64,000 nt of DNA from Branchipolynoe longqiensis. Taxonomy: Eukaryota; Annelida; Polychaeta; Phyllodocida; Polynoidae. The notes below the pieces were generated by a model. It ran no database searches. It saw nothing but the letters and a program-made list of their open reading frames with translations, and was not told where the DNA came from. How positions within the stretch are numbered: position 1 is the stretch's first letter; every line of letters starts with the position of its first letter. The DNA is taken from contig CM059200.1 in NCBI GenBank assembly GCA_030323885.1, positions 4,528,409 to 4,592,408 on the forward strand. The letters run 5' to 3'. Positions 1-11,800 of this stretch are shown piece after piece. The position numbers and the translations under genes were made by a program.

Positions 1-168
1 ATCGGACTATGCAGTATGGTGGATTGCGACTTACATGGTAAGATGTTTTTATATCTGTTCTTGGCTTTATTTTCAGGCTTCTGTCCTTCCTTTCTACTGA
101 ACGAGTGTTTACATTCCTGTTGTTGAAGTTGCTGAAAACAGAAACAAAAACACAATAGTTTATAGGAC

Positions 169-735
169 TAGGTTGGTTGGTTGGTTGGTTGTTGGGAGTA
201 TTACGTCCTGTCAACATCTAAGGTCATATCAGGACAGGTACAGACTTGTGACAGTGCACACTCATGGCGGCTTTAGAGTGCTGCCCAAATGGGAAATAAG
301 GCCACCAGCACCATGACCTGGGACACGTTCAGAGATCCGTCTCGGCGGTGCCTCGGCGACGGGCATGACGTCACACCAGTCTGAATGGCAAAAGCAGTTG
401 GTTGTCTCGAAAATGGCCGCCCCCATAGGCGGCGGCCATTTGCAATGGAAAAGCTGCGCTGTGATTGGCTGAAACCACTGGATACGGCGGCCATTTTCGA
501 GGCGCTTTTTGTCTCCTATCTGAAAAGGGAGGCGTCGCCGAGATGTTACTGCGATGCACCCTGAACGCAAATAGGCCAGAAAGCATCGCCGTGACGTCGC
601 CGAGACGTACCCTGAACGCAGCCCTGATATCCCACTCAGTCACATTATCCTGACAATGAGCCAACCAGTGCTTGCCCTATCCTAATAATGCAGAGCGCCT
701 GGCTAGGAAGTGACAAGTATCAATTTCTAAGTCAT
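169..735 (-). mobile_element. SINE-A copy, interrupted by MITE-2
   Basis: SINE-A is the commonest repeat here: a tRNA-like head (A box like TGGCCGAATCGGTAGAGC, B box GGTTCGAA), a body containing TCGCTTCCTAGCCTGGCG, and a 3' end GATGTTGCTAGGACGTAAAA followed by CAAA-type repeats. This copy is in reverse: tail at 169, body to about 735, tRNA head missing. Its body is split at 318-625 by a short inverted-repeat transposon and resumes exactly where it stopped, so the SINE was there first. Confidence 0.85.
321..622. mobile_element. MITE-2, 302-bp inverted-repeat element in a SINE, CTG target duplication
   Basis: The ends are inverted copies (GGACACGTTCAG on the left; the right end reversed reads GGCTGCGTTCAG). 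CTG flanks both sides (318-320 and 623-625), and the interrupted SINE reads correctly with one CTG. Inside is a long imperfect palindrome around 390-530 built on AAAATGGCCGCC / GGCGGCCATTTTCGAGG. There is no coding capacity. A second relative lies near 22855-23133. The 3-bp CWG-type target recalls some Harbinger elements; superfamily assignment is inference. Confidence 0.75.
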
Positions 736-970
736 TATAGGATTAGGAGTAATGTGGCAACTCTACCCCAGCCCCCAGCCTTTTCCAACAGCCATGGAGT
801 GTTATACATTTACGCAGCGCTCATATCACATCAGCAGCTAAAATTGACGCTTCAGTTCCACAGCGTTACACCAGGTGGCGCCACATTTCATCCACTCTAC
901 TGCAGGGAAATGCCGGTAAGGGGCGGCGAGGCTTGCCAGGCGAATCTCCTTTTGTTATTTTTAAGTACTC

Positions 971-1791
971 ATGATTGGTTGGTTGTAGGAGATTTACGTC
1001 CTGGCAACATATAAGGTCATATCAGGACAATGCATACTCATGGTGTCATTATAGTCAGGGATAAAAGTGGTCTCTGGGAAAAAAAGCGGAAATGCTGATA
1101 TTCTCCCATAGGTTTAGCATTGTCAGGGAATCGCGGAAAATTCCCGGAAGTCGGCTTTCATACATATTGGTACACGCTGATAATGCTGCGCCGTTTGAAG
1201 CACGTATTAGTAGTATATGCTGCTAGTGCTGTGGCTTTTGCATCACATATTGGTATATGCTGATAGTGCTGCGGCATTAGAAGCACGTATTAGTAGAATA
1301 CGCTGATAGTGATGCGCCGTGAAGGCATTAGTAGTATACGCTGCTAGTGCTGCGGCGTTTGCACCACATATTAGTATATGCTGATGGTGCTGCAGCATGA
1401 AACAATGTATCAGTTGGTTGGTGGAGTTTTATGTCCTGGCAACATCTAAGGTCACATCAGGATGGGCACAACTTATTAGTATACACTTACAGCTACAGGA
1501 AAAATACCGGAAATCCGCGAAATCTCGGAGATCTTTCATCCCTGTATAGTGCTGCCCCACTGGGAGAACAGTCCGCTAGCACCATGACCTCATAACCCAC
1601 TATCACATCCTGACACTGAGCCAACCAGTCCAAGCCCTGCCCTAATAATGCCAAATGCCTGGCTACGAAGCGACAAGAATCAATTTTAAGTCATTGGTTG
1701 GACCCGACCAGGGTTCGAACCCGTGGGTTCGAATCCCATGATCTACCATAACGGGAGACGGACGCTCAACTCATTCGGCCATCCTGTCTGG
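971..1791 (-). mobile_element. SINE-A copy with complete tRNA-like head, split by MITE-1
   Basis: Reverse-oriented SINE-A. Tail and 3' body lie at 971-1055; body and head continue at 1545-1791, ending in the tRNA-like part with B box GGGTTCGAA and a reversed A box (CATTCGGCCATCC type). The intervening 489 bp is MITE-1, bounded by a TATAGT duplication. Confidence 0.8.
1056..1544. mobile_element. MITE-1, hAT-like non-autonomous element (CAGGGAT termini)
   Basis: It begins CAGGGATAAAAGTGGTCTC and ends GATCTTTCATCCCTG, which are inverted copies. Flanks are TATAGT on both sides. The interior repeats a roughly 45-60 bp motif (TAGTATACGCTGATAGTGCTG). A SINE-A tail piece is embedded at about 1414-1469. 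Other copies: about 22698-23357, 40525-40963 and 62917-63674, with an end fragment at 49515-49568. CAGGG termini and an eight-T flank at the last copy suggest hAT; the 6-bp duplication here is not a perfect fit. Confidence 0.75.
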
Positions 1792-2019
1792 TATTTCAGT
1801 ACTCATGAATAGTACATATGGCAACATTAGTACCACACAAGAAGCGGTATAATTAGCTCAATCATTAGCCGATGAATAAAATGAACATAATGTTTGTAGA
1901 ATTGAGTAGCGCAACACAAGGACAAAGAAAGCACCAATGTGTTCAGTGCACACTTTATGACTTATTTACACCAATGGCAATGGAATGGTATTATGGGCAA
2001 AGACCCAATAGTAACGACT
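1792..2019. other. Intergenic or intronic DNA, nothing recognised
   Basis: AT-rich sequence with no open frame, repeat end or motif that I recognise. Confidence 0.5.
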
Positions 2020-2103
2020 GGACGCGGTAGTCGAATCGGTAGAGCATAGACTTCACGTGAGGAAGGTCGGGAGTTCGAATCCCTACCGAGCTAGCCCAAT
2101 GAC
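2020..2103 (+). mobile_element. tRNA-like SINE head fragment
   Basis: A tRNA-like stretch with A box GTCGAATCGGTAGAGC and B box GAGTTCGAATCC, followed by the SINE-A junction text CCAATGACTT. The rest of SINE-A is absent; a reverse SINE-C copy starts directly after it. Confidence 0.6.
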
Positions 2104-2104
2104 T

Positions 2105-2403
2105 TCATGATTTTTTTCTTGAAGATTTATACTGCCTATTATGGATAAGCCTGAATAGACTTGTTTTCACCATTAGACAGTTTGTCGATAGAAAGCCCGA
2201 GCCTACACTTTTACCGACCCAAGGGATTTTTAACCTCCCACACCACATAGACGTGGTATGAGAGCAACTGGCCTTTGATGATGTTGTAAGTTCTACACAG
2301 CGGTGGAAATCCAAATTGGCAGAGGTGGGGGCATGGGGAATCGAACCACCAACCTTCAGATTAGGAGTCTGACCTAGAAAAAAGTCAGACACTCTAGTCA
2401 CTA
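2105..2403 (-). mobile_element. SINE-C copy with tRNA-like head
   Basis: SINE-C is a second tRNA-headed family. In plus-strand reading it starts TTCTTGAAGATTTATACTGCC, contains CCGACCCAAGGGATTTT, and ends in a reversed tRNA-like head with B box GGGAATCGAACC followed by a pseudo-anticodon arm. This is the most complete of four copies (others near 14950, 15660 and 56690). Confidence 0.7.
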
Positions 2404-2655
2404 CCTAGCCTGGCGCTCAGCATTAATAGGATAGGACAAGGACTGGTTAGGACAGTATCAGAATAATGTGACTGTGTGGGATATCGGGTCATAGTGCTGG
2501 TGGCCTGGTCTCCAAGTGGGGCAGCACTATAAAATCACCAGGAGTGCCACATGGTTGGTTGTTGGAGTTTTACGTCCTGGCAACATCTACAGTCATATCA
2601 GGACGAGTGCGACAGGGTCACAAATTGACATCTGTCCCGATCTGACCTTAGAGTT
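2404..2655 (+). mobile_element. SINE-A body fragment, split by a reversed SINE-A tail
   Basis: Plus-oriented SINE-A body from TACCTAGCCTGGCGCTC to GATCTGACCTTAGAG. Between about 2553 and 2617 it is interrupted by a reverse-oriented tail of the same family (GGTTGGTTGTTGGAGTTTTA onwards). This is SINE-in-SINE nesting. Confidence 0.65.
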
Positions 2656-2701
2656 TGCTATGGCGTATGACCCCATTAGATAAACAAACAAGACACATTA
2701 C

Positions 2702-2815
2702 CTCAAACTCCTCCCAGAAGCCGGCCTTGCCCGTCTGGTTGATGGTCTGGTCCTTGAGCAGCTCATTCACCCGGCTCTTTATGACGGACGCGTTGATGCG
2801 CGTCGCGTTGAAAGG
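2702..2815 (-). CDS. PTPN11: SHP-2 exon: C-SH2/PTP linker
   Basis: 114 bp, 38 codons, phase 0 at both ends; acceptor CTCTCTTCCAG, donor GAG|GTAATG. It encodes PFNATRINA... through GFWEEFE, the segment following C-SH2 and leading into the phosphatase domain. Length equals my recollection of the corresponding human exon. The next exon downstream is absent from 1-2701, so that intron exceeds 2.7 kb. Confidence 0.93.
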
Positions 2816-5800
2816 CTGGAAGAGAGGGCAGGCACACACTTACACACAGCAGCAGCACAGTCGCCACCAACAAGCACAAATCGCACTCCCCAGTCAATGT
2901 TCCAGTGTTAACCATATGAAGAGTTCACCAAAACCAACCCACACCCACAACAAACAAACCACCCCCACAGCACTCCCCAGTCAATGTTACAGTGTTAACC
3001 ATATGAAGAGTTCAGGCGCAAAATTCCGTTAACGCCACAGTCGCCACCAACAAGCACAAATCGCACTCCCCAGTCAATGTTCCAGTGTTAACCATATGAA
3101 GAGGTTTTTTTTCCTTTTCTTTTTTGGTAAAGTATTTATTCATCTGAACATGACATTTGTCAGCGCCGGGGCACTGGTCTTCCGGCCATCTTACTATTAG
3201 AATTGACAGTCTCAATAATCTAAGTTTGATCAGTGCTGTATTAGTTACAGCACCGATCCTGTAGAATTAAGGGAGTGGCTCCTGCTGTATAATGTACAGC
3301 ACCAGTCACTGTAGTTCATGCAAAAGTGGGGAGCAGCACCGAGTAGAAGGTGTATACTCGGGGCAACTCAAATAATCGTTGTGGGTTACATTTTTTCTCT
3401 TATAAAACAAGTTAAGTTCAGAGTTGACAAGACATTTTGTCTGTCTTATATAATGTTCAATGTGTTTAAACAGATTGATAGTTGTGTAGGATGTTTGGTG
3501 TGTTGATGCGTTTGTTCATGATGGTTAAGGGTTTAAAGTTCAGGCGCAAAATTCCGTTAACGGCAATCCACAAATTTAATTAAAATAACAGATTTGTTTT
3601 ACCTGAAGGTAATGTTAATTCTCATTAATTCCACTTTCTCTTGCGATGAAACGACTATGGAGGACTGAACAAAAAAAATAGGAATGTAAAAAAATGAACT
3701 TTTTGAACGTTTGATTCCAGCGTTTTTGGATTGGTGCTTACGGGGTTTTGCGCCTGAACTATTCATATGAGATATTGAATTACACATTTTCATGAAAAAT
3801 TGGAAAATCCGCCGAAAATTGTAAAATTCGCCGAAAACGGAAAAATTCGTTAAAAATCGGAAATTGGGCGAAAATCGGAAATTTCTCAAGGGTGACCTTA
3901 CCCGGTACAGAGAGGAACAGACAAGAATGGCTCGGGAAACACAGTGGGGTGTCACACACTAGGAATTTTTTTTATGTACGCGGTTCTGATGGTTCTGCAA
4001 ATCTCAACGGGGAAATTTATTTTCCAACTACGGAATATTTCAGTTCCTCAACAGTTGTTGTGCTTTGCGTGGCATTAGTTGATGAAACATATCAACAACA
4101 AAAATTATAGTGGTTAAATCTAAATTAAAACAATTTAAAGACTTTGCAAAGAAGAGTGACTGATCAGCATAGGACTTGATCAGCATAGGAAAAAAAAAAG
4201 ATTCGTGAGAACCCGGATGAAAATAACAGAAGTTTTAAAAGAAACTTCTGCCATGCATGTATTTTGTGTGTCTGAGGGGGGGGTCCATGTCCAGTTAGAT
4301 AACAAGTTCAATCACAAAGGCCCACCCTACATCCCCCATCACCCTTTCAACGAGTATGTTACTACTAGAAAGATGATCAGTTATGCCCCACCCCCTACTA
4401 ACGCCTACCATACTAGTCTAACATAGTTACCTCCCCGCATAGGTTTCTTTTTTCTCTTATCTTGTTCTTTACCTATCATTCATGTACCGATGTTTTGCTT
4501 ATTTCCCAGTAATTGTCTATCTGTATATCGTTGTAGATTTGTTTACTGTGTAGAGGCAATTGTGATTAGGGCTGGAAGACCAATGCATTAGCACTGACAA
4601 CATGTTATTCAGAGGAATAAAAACACTTGAACAAAAAAAACAAAAAAACCTTTGAAGCCCGTACTGCTTTGCTTTAATGAGGGACTGATGAAAGTTGGGT
4701 GTAAGTTGTTACCATTTTTAAGTGGACGACTGTACCGAGTGTCTCGACCATCGGGTTGTTGCGGTAGTGGTCGACCAGGTCGGAGAGGCTGTCAAACTGC
4801 TCGCCGCCTCCCACGTCATAGCGCCCGCCATCCTGCCAAATACATATGCACAGAGTAGGAACAGCTGCACCAAACTTGCGTCTCCCAAACAACCCGCAAA
4901 ATACACGCAGTAGGAACAGCTGCACTAAACTTGCATCTCCCAAACAACCCGCAATATACACACTGTAGGAGCAGCTGCACCAAACTTGCGTCTCCCAAAC
5001 AACCCGCAATATACACACTGTAGGAGCAGCTGCACCAAACTTGCGTCTCCCAAACAACCCGCAAAATACACGCTGTAGGAACAGCTGCACCAAACTTACG
5101 TCTCCCAAACAATCCGCAATATACACACAGTAGGAACAGCTGCACCAAACTTGCGTCTCCCAAACAACCCGCAAAATACACGCTGTAGGAGCAGCTGCAC
5201 CAAACTTGCGTCTCCCAAACAATCCGCAATATACACACAGTAGGAACAGCTGCACCAAACTTACGTCTCCCAAACAATCCGCAATATACACACTGTAGGA
5301 ACAGCTGCACCAAACTTGCGTCTCCCAAACAATCCGCAATATACACACAGTAGGAACAGCTGCACCAAACTTACGTCTCCCAAACAACCCGCAATATACA
5401 CACTGTAGGAGCAGCTGCACCGAACTTGCGTCTCCCAAACAACCCGCAATATACACACTGTAGGAGCAGCTGCACCAAACTTGCGTCTCCCAAACAACCC
5501 GTAATATACACACTGTAGGAGCAGCTGCACCGAACTCGCATCGCATGACAACGCACAATACACCCACTGTAAGTGCAGCTGCACCAAACTCCCCTCTCCC
5601 TGCTAACACGTAATAAACATACTGTAGGAACACCTGCACCAAACTCGTGTCTCCATGACAACCCACAATACACACACTGTAAGAACATCTGCACCAAACT
5701 CGTGTCTCCCTGAAAACCTTTAATACGTAGGAGCAGCTGCATCAAACGATCCTCTCCCCGACAACCCGCAATACACCCACTGTAGGACAGCTGCACCAAA

Positions 5801-8800
5801 CTTCCCTCTCCCCGACAACCTACAATACACACACTGAAGGAACAGTTACACCAAACTTACATCCCCGACAACCCGCAATACACCCACTGTAGAAACAGCT
5901 GCACCAAACTTCCCTCTCCCCGACAACCTACAATACACACACTGTAGGAACAGCCACACCAAACTCGCGTCTCCCCGACAACCCGCAATAGACACTGTAG
6001 CTGCACCAGGTAGAGGTGCGGGTGGAGGCTCACCTGGCTGCGGATCATGACGTGTGTCACCTTGTCGTCCGTCCTCACAGACAACACAAAGTCGCCCGGC
6101 TTGCTCTGCGACTCCCTCACCAGGTACGACCCGTTCTTGCCCTTCACCGTCAGGTGCTTCTCCGCCTCCTTGCCTGTGATGTGGCCATGGAACCACCTGC
6201 AACAGCCGCCAGGGGCGCCACCAGTTAGTCGCTGTTAGTGACGCTGCACAGGCTTTAAGTTACTTTATACGCATGAGGCATTTCATAATTAAACTGCGTC
6301 GCTAACCACCTAGGCGGCGCTGTACTCACTTTACTTCACAACAATTCATAATTAGCATACATCGTTAGCCACCTAGGTGGCGCTGTGCACGCCTTGTTTT
6401 ACTTCATCAAGACAACTCACAATTAACATGCACTGCTAGCCACCTAGCTGGAACTGTACTCACTTTATTTCGCAACAATTCATAATTAACATGCACCGTT
6501 GGCCACCTAGGTGGTGCTGTATTCGCTTAACTTCATCACAACAATTCATAATTAGAATGCGTCGTTAGCCACCTAGGTGGAGCTGTACTCGCTTTACTTT
6601 ACTTCATCACAACAATTCATAATTAGCATACACCGTTAACCACCTAGGTTGCGCTGTACTTTGAAGTCATTAAAATACAGTTCCATAGCGAACAGCAAAA
6701 ACAGCGCAACAAAACACAAAAGGCATGAATCTAGATAATCTTCAACATCATAATAGACCTCTTTGAGCGATCCTGATGCTTTCAAATGGAACTTTTGATT
6801 TTGACCTACAGGAAAGCCTCTCTAAATCGACCGACCATGGGACCGACCTTAAATGGTCCATTTAGGGAGGGTGGTCGGTTTATGGAGTTTTTCATTTCGT
6901 TACAATGGTATTGTACAAGCGATCATTTGGAACCCAAATAAAGTGATGGATATAGGGTCGGGATATAGGGCTATTAGGATCGACCATCTGTTGAGGTGGT
7001 CGGTTAGAAAGGTTTTTGATTGTATTTGGAGCCACATAGCCTCTCTCGATTATACAGCCAGGTGGCGCCACCTACCGCTCGGTGGTGGGGTCGGCTGAGT
7101 TGAGCGGGTACTTGAGCTCGATGACCTCTCCATTGCGCTCCCGCAGCTGGCCCTGGTTCTCCATGTAGTACTGCACGAGCTCGGCCAGCGTGGCGAACTT
7201 CTCGCCGCCATACAGGTCGTAGAAGTCACCCGTGTTCTGGATCTTAATGTGGGTCACCTCGCCTGATCGCCTGTGGAACAGACGGGGAGCGGTGGTTGTA
7301 GCAACGATAAGCCAAGTAACAACAGACACACAACTAACATGCCAATAATCACACAACTAATGTCCCCTACATCACTCACTACAACATCCATACATCACCC
7401 ACTACAGCCTCCCTACATCACTCACTACAACCTCCATACATCACTCACTACAACATCCATACATCACCAACTACAGCCTACCTACATCACTCACTACAGC
7501 CAACATACACCACTCACTACAGCCTCCCTACATCACTCACTACAATATCCATACATCACTCACTACAGCCTACCTACATCACTCACTACAACGTCCCTAC
7601 ATCACTCACTACAGCCTACCTACATCACTCACTACAGCCTCCCTACATCACCCACTACAGCCTCACTACATCACTCACTACAACATCCATACATCACCCA
7701 CTACAGCCTCCCTACATCACTCACTACAGCCAACATACATCACCAACTACAGCCTCCCTACATCACCCAATACAGCCTCCATACATCACCCAATACAGCC
7801 TCCCTACATCACTCACAACAACATCCATACATCACCCACTACATTTTCCCTACATCACTCATTACAGCCTCCATACATCAATCACTACAACCTCCATACA
7901 TCACTCACTAAAGCCTCCCTACATCACTCACTACAACATCCATACATCACCCACTACAACCTCCCTACATCACTCACTACAGCCTCCCTACATCACTCAC
8001 TACAGCCTCCCTACATCACTCACTACAACATCCATACATCACCCACTACATTCTCCCTACATCACTCATTACAGCCTCCATACAGCACTCACTACAACCT
8101 CCCTACATCACTCACTAAAGCCTCCCTACATCACTCACTACAGCCTCCCTACATCACTCACTACAACATCCATTTACTTCATCAAGACAATTCACAATTA
8201 ACATGCACCGCTAGCCACCTAGCTGGAACTGTACTCACTTTATTTCACAACAATTCATAATTAACATGCACCGTTGGCCACCTAGGTGGCGCTGTACTCG
8301 CTTAACTTCATCACAACAATTCATAATTGGGATGGCCGAATGAGTTAGATCGTCCGTCTCCCGTGCTGGTAGATCGTGGGGTCGTGGGTTCGAGTCCCGG
8401 TCGAGTCAAACCAATGACTTTAAAATTGATACTTGTCGCTTCCTAGCCAGGCGCTCGGCATTATTAGGATAGGGCAAGGACTGGTGTGCTCAGTGTCAGG
8501 ATAATGTGACTGAGTGGGATACCAGGTCATGGTGCCGGCGGCCTGGTTTCCCAGTGGGACAGCACTATAAAGTCGCCAGGAGTGCGCACTGTTACAAGTC
8601 GGTACCCGTCCTGATATGACCTTAGATGTTGCTAGAACGTAAAACAACAACAACAAACAACATCATAATTAGAATGCATCGTTAGCCAACTAGGCTACAT
8701 CACTCACTACAACGTCCCTACATCACTCACTACAGCCTACCTACATCACTCACTACAGCCTCCCTACATCACCCACTACAGCCTCACTACATCACTCACT

Positions 8801-11800
8801 ACAACATCCATACATCACCAACTACAGCCTCCCTACATCACCCAATACAGCCTCCCTACATCACCCAATACAGCCTCCCTACATCACTCACAACAACATC
8901 CATACATCACCCACTACATTTTCCATACATCACTCATTACAGCCTCCATACATCACTCACTACAGCCTCCCTACATCACTCACTACAACATCCATACATC
9001 ACCCACTACAGCCTCCCTACATCACTCACTAAAGCCTCCCTACATCACTCACTACAACCTCCCAACATCACTCACTACAGCCTCCATACATCACTCACTA
9101 CAGCCTCCATACATCACTCACTAAAGACTCTCTACATCACTCACTACAGCCTCCCTACATCACTCACTACAACATCCATACATCACCCACTACAGCCTCC
9201 CTACAGCCTCGCTACATCACTTACTACAGCCTCCTTACATCACTGACTAAAGACTCCCTACATCACTGACTAAAGACTCCCTACATCACTCACTACAACA
9301 TCCATACATCACCCACTACAGCCTCCCTACATCACTTACTACAGCCTCCCTACATCACTGACTAAAGACTCCCTACATCACTCACTACAGCCTCCCTACA
9401 TCACTCACTACAACATCCATACATCACCCACTACAGCCTCCCTACAGGCTCCCTACATCACTCACTACAGCCTCCCTACATCACCCAATACAGCCTCCAT
9501 ACATCACTCACTACAGCCTCCCTATATCACTCACTACAACATCCATACATCACTCACTACTACCTCCATACATCACTCACTACAGCCTCACTACAGCCTC
9601 CCTACATCACCAACTACAGCCTCCCTACATCACTCACTACAACCTCCATACATCACCCACTACAGCCTCCCTACATCACTCCCTACAGCCTCCCTACATC
9701 ACTCACTACAGCCTCACTACAGCATCCCTACATCACTCACTACAGCCTCCCTACATCACTCACTACAACATCCATACATCACCCACTACAGTACAGCCTC
9801 CCTACATCACTCACTACAGCCTCCCTACATCACTCACTTCAGCCACCCTACATCACTCACTTCAGCCACCCTACATCACTCACTTCAGCCACCCTACATC
9901 ACTCACTACAGCCTCCCTACATCACCCACTACAGCCTCCCTACAGCCTCCCTACCTCACTCACTACATCCTCCCTACATCACTCACTACATCCTCCCTAC
10001 ATCACTCACGACAGCCTCCATACATCACTCACAACAGCCTCCCTACATCACTCACCACAGCATTCCTACATCACTCACTACAGCGTTCCTACATCACTCA
10101 CTACAGCCTCCTTACATCACTCACTACAGCATTCCTACATCACTCACTACATCCTGTAGTGGGTGATGTATGGAGGTTGTAGTGACTGATGTAGGGATGC
10201 TGTAGTGAGTGATGTAATGAGTGATTTAATGAGTGATGCATAAGACAGTAAAACACTCAGTATAACTCTCAGGACAACACTCAGTACAACACTCAGTACA
10301 ACACTCAGCATAACACTCAGTACAACACTCAGTATAACACTCAGTACAACACTCAGTATAACACTCAGTACACCGCTCAGTATAAGGCTCAGTACAACAC
10401 TCCGTACAACACACAGTATAACACTCAGTACAACACTCAGTATAACACTCAGTATAACACTCAGTACAACTCTCAGTATAAATCTCAGTACAACACTCCG
10501 TACAACACTCAGTACAACACAACACTCAGGATAACACTCAGGACAACACTCAGTATAAAACTCATCACAACACTCAGAATAACACAACAAACCACTCAGT
10601 ACATCAGTCAGTACATCAGTCAGTACATCACTCAATACAGCGCTCCTCGCCCAACATCAGTCAGAGTCGCTTCGCCCTTAAGCAATTCACCAAGTTGGAT
10701 AATTTAAATAGACCCCCACCGTCACGATGTGGACAGGTCTCACAATGCCTCGTCCACATGCTGACCTACTGACCCAGATGCATGAATTTGATCGAGCTGT
10801 CACTTCTACTCATCCATATATACAATGGTTAGAGGGACCTGGGGTTAACTAATGGGACAGCGCAGTTGGTTATTGGAGTTTTATGTCCTGGCAACATTTA
10901 AGGTCATACCAGGATGGGTACCGACTTGTGAGAGAGGGAACTCATAGTAACTTTATAGTGCTGCCCAACTTGGGAGACCAGGTCACCAGCACCATTGACC
11001 CAATATCCCACTCAGTCACATTATCCTGACACTGAGCCAACCAGTCCATGCCCTATCCTAATTATGCCGAGCAGCTGGCTAGGAAGCGACAAGCATAAAT
11101 TGTTAAGTCATTGGTTTGACTCCTCAGGGGTTTGAATTTGTGTGGTTTGAACACTTTGCCTTCGAGAATATAAAGGCAGCGTTGAGCGCTCGCTGTCCTC
11201 ACACTGAGCATGCTGGACTGTCGTTAGACTGACGCTGCTCACTCGTGGACCTGACGTTGACTCACGTTACGAATTACATCAGAGTCACACGTAGCTACAT
11301 TAGGGCAGGCTTAATTAAGCCGACACTAAGGTTTCACTAGGCTGACGCCACGCGCGCTGGAGGGTCGTTAGCCTTACGTTGAGCCTTTTTTTTTTACGTT
11401 CTAACTCATTGACACACGTTACAACGACACTGGACCGACGTTTCGTCTATGTCCACTAGGTTGCACTGGCATCCAAATTGGCCCTGCAACGCCGCAAATT
11501 TGTAGGTATCTCTATGTAAATAAGTGATTTCTACGTTCCCCACTCGCTGGCCCGTTACATCGTAGTGTGACAGGGGTATAACTTAGCTGGCCTGGCCTTG
11601 CCTTTCCTGGCCTGAAGCGCTCCCCGACGCTGCAGTGCATAACGACCCACTGCCTCGACAACAAGCACAAGGTCCAATCAACACAACCCCTTTCAGGTGG
11701 TTAGCCTTTGTTTCATTCTTCGTGACGTCACTAGGTTTCTGGACAATATCCCGACCTGGCCTGGCAACACCGAGACATAGCTTAATGTTTGAGAACGCCC

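Noticed and set aside
4674..5675. 333-aa minus-strand ORF and overlapping ORFs (Cys/Val/Tyr-rich)
   Set aside because: Runs through the 55-bp minisatellite. Only the last ~40 codons (SHP-2 exon 4713-4832) are real coding sequence; the rest is an open frame forced by the repeat period.
7273..7911. 212-aa plus-strand His/Thr/Tyr-rich ORF
   Set aside because: Entirely 23-bp minisatellite.
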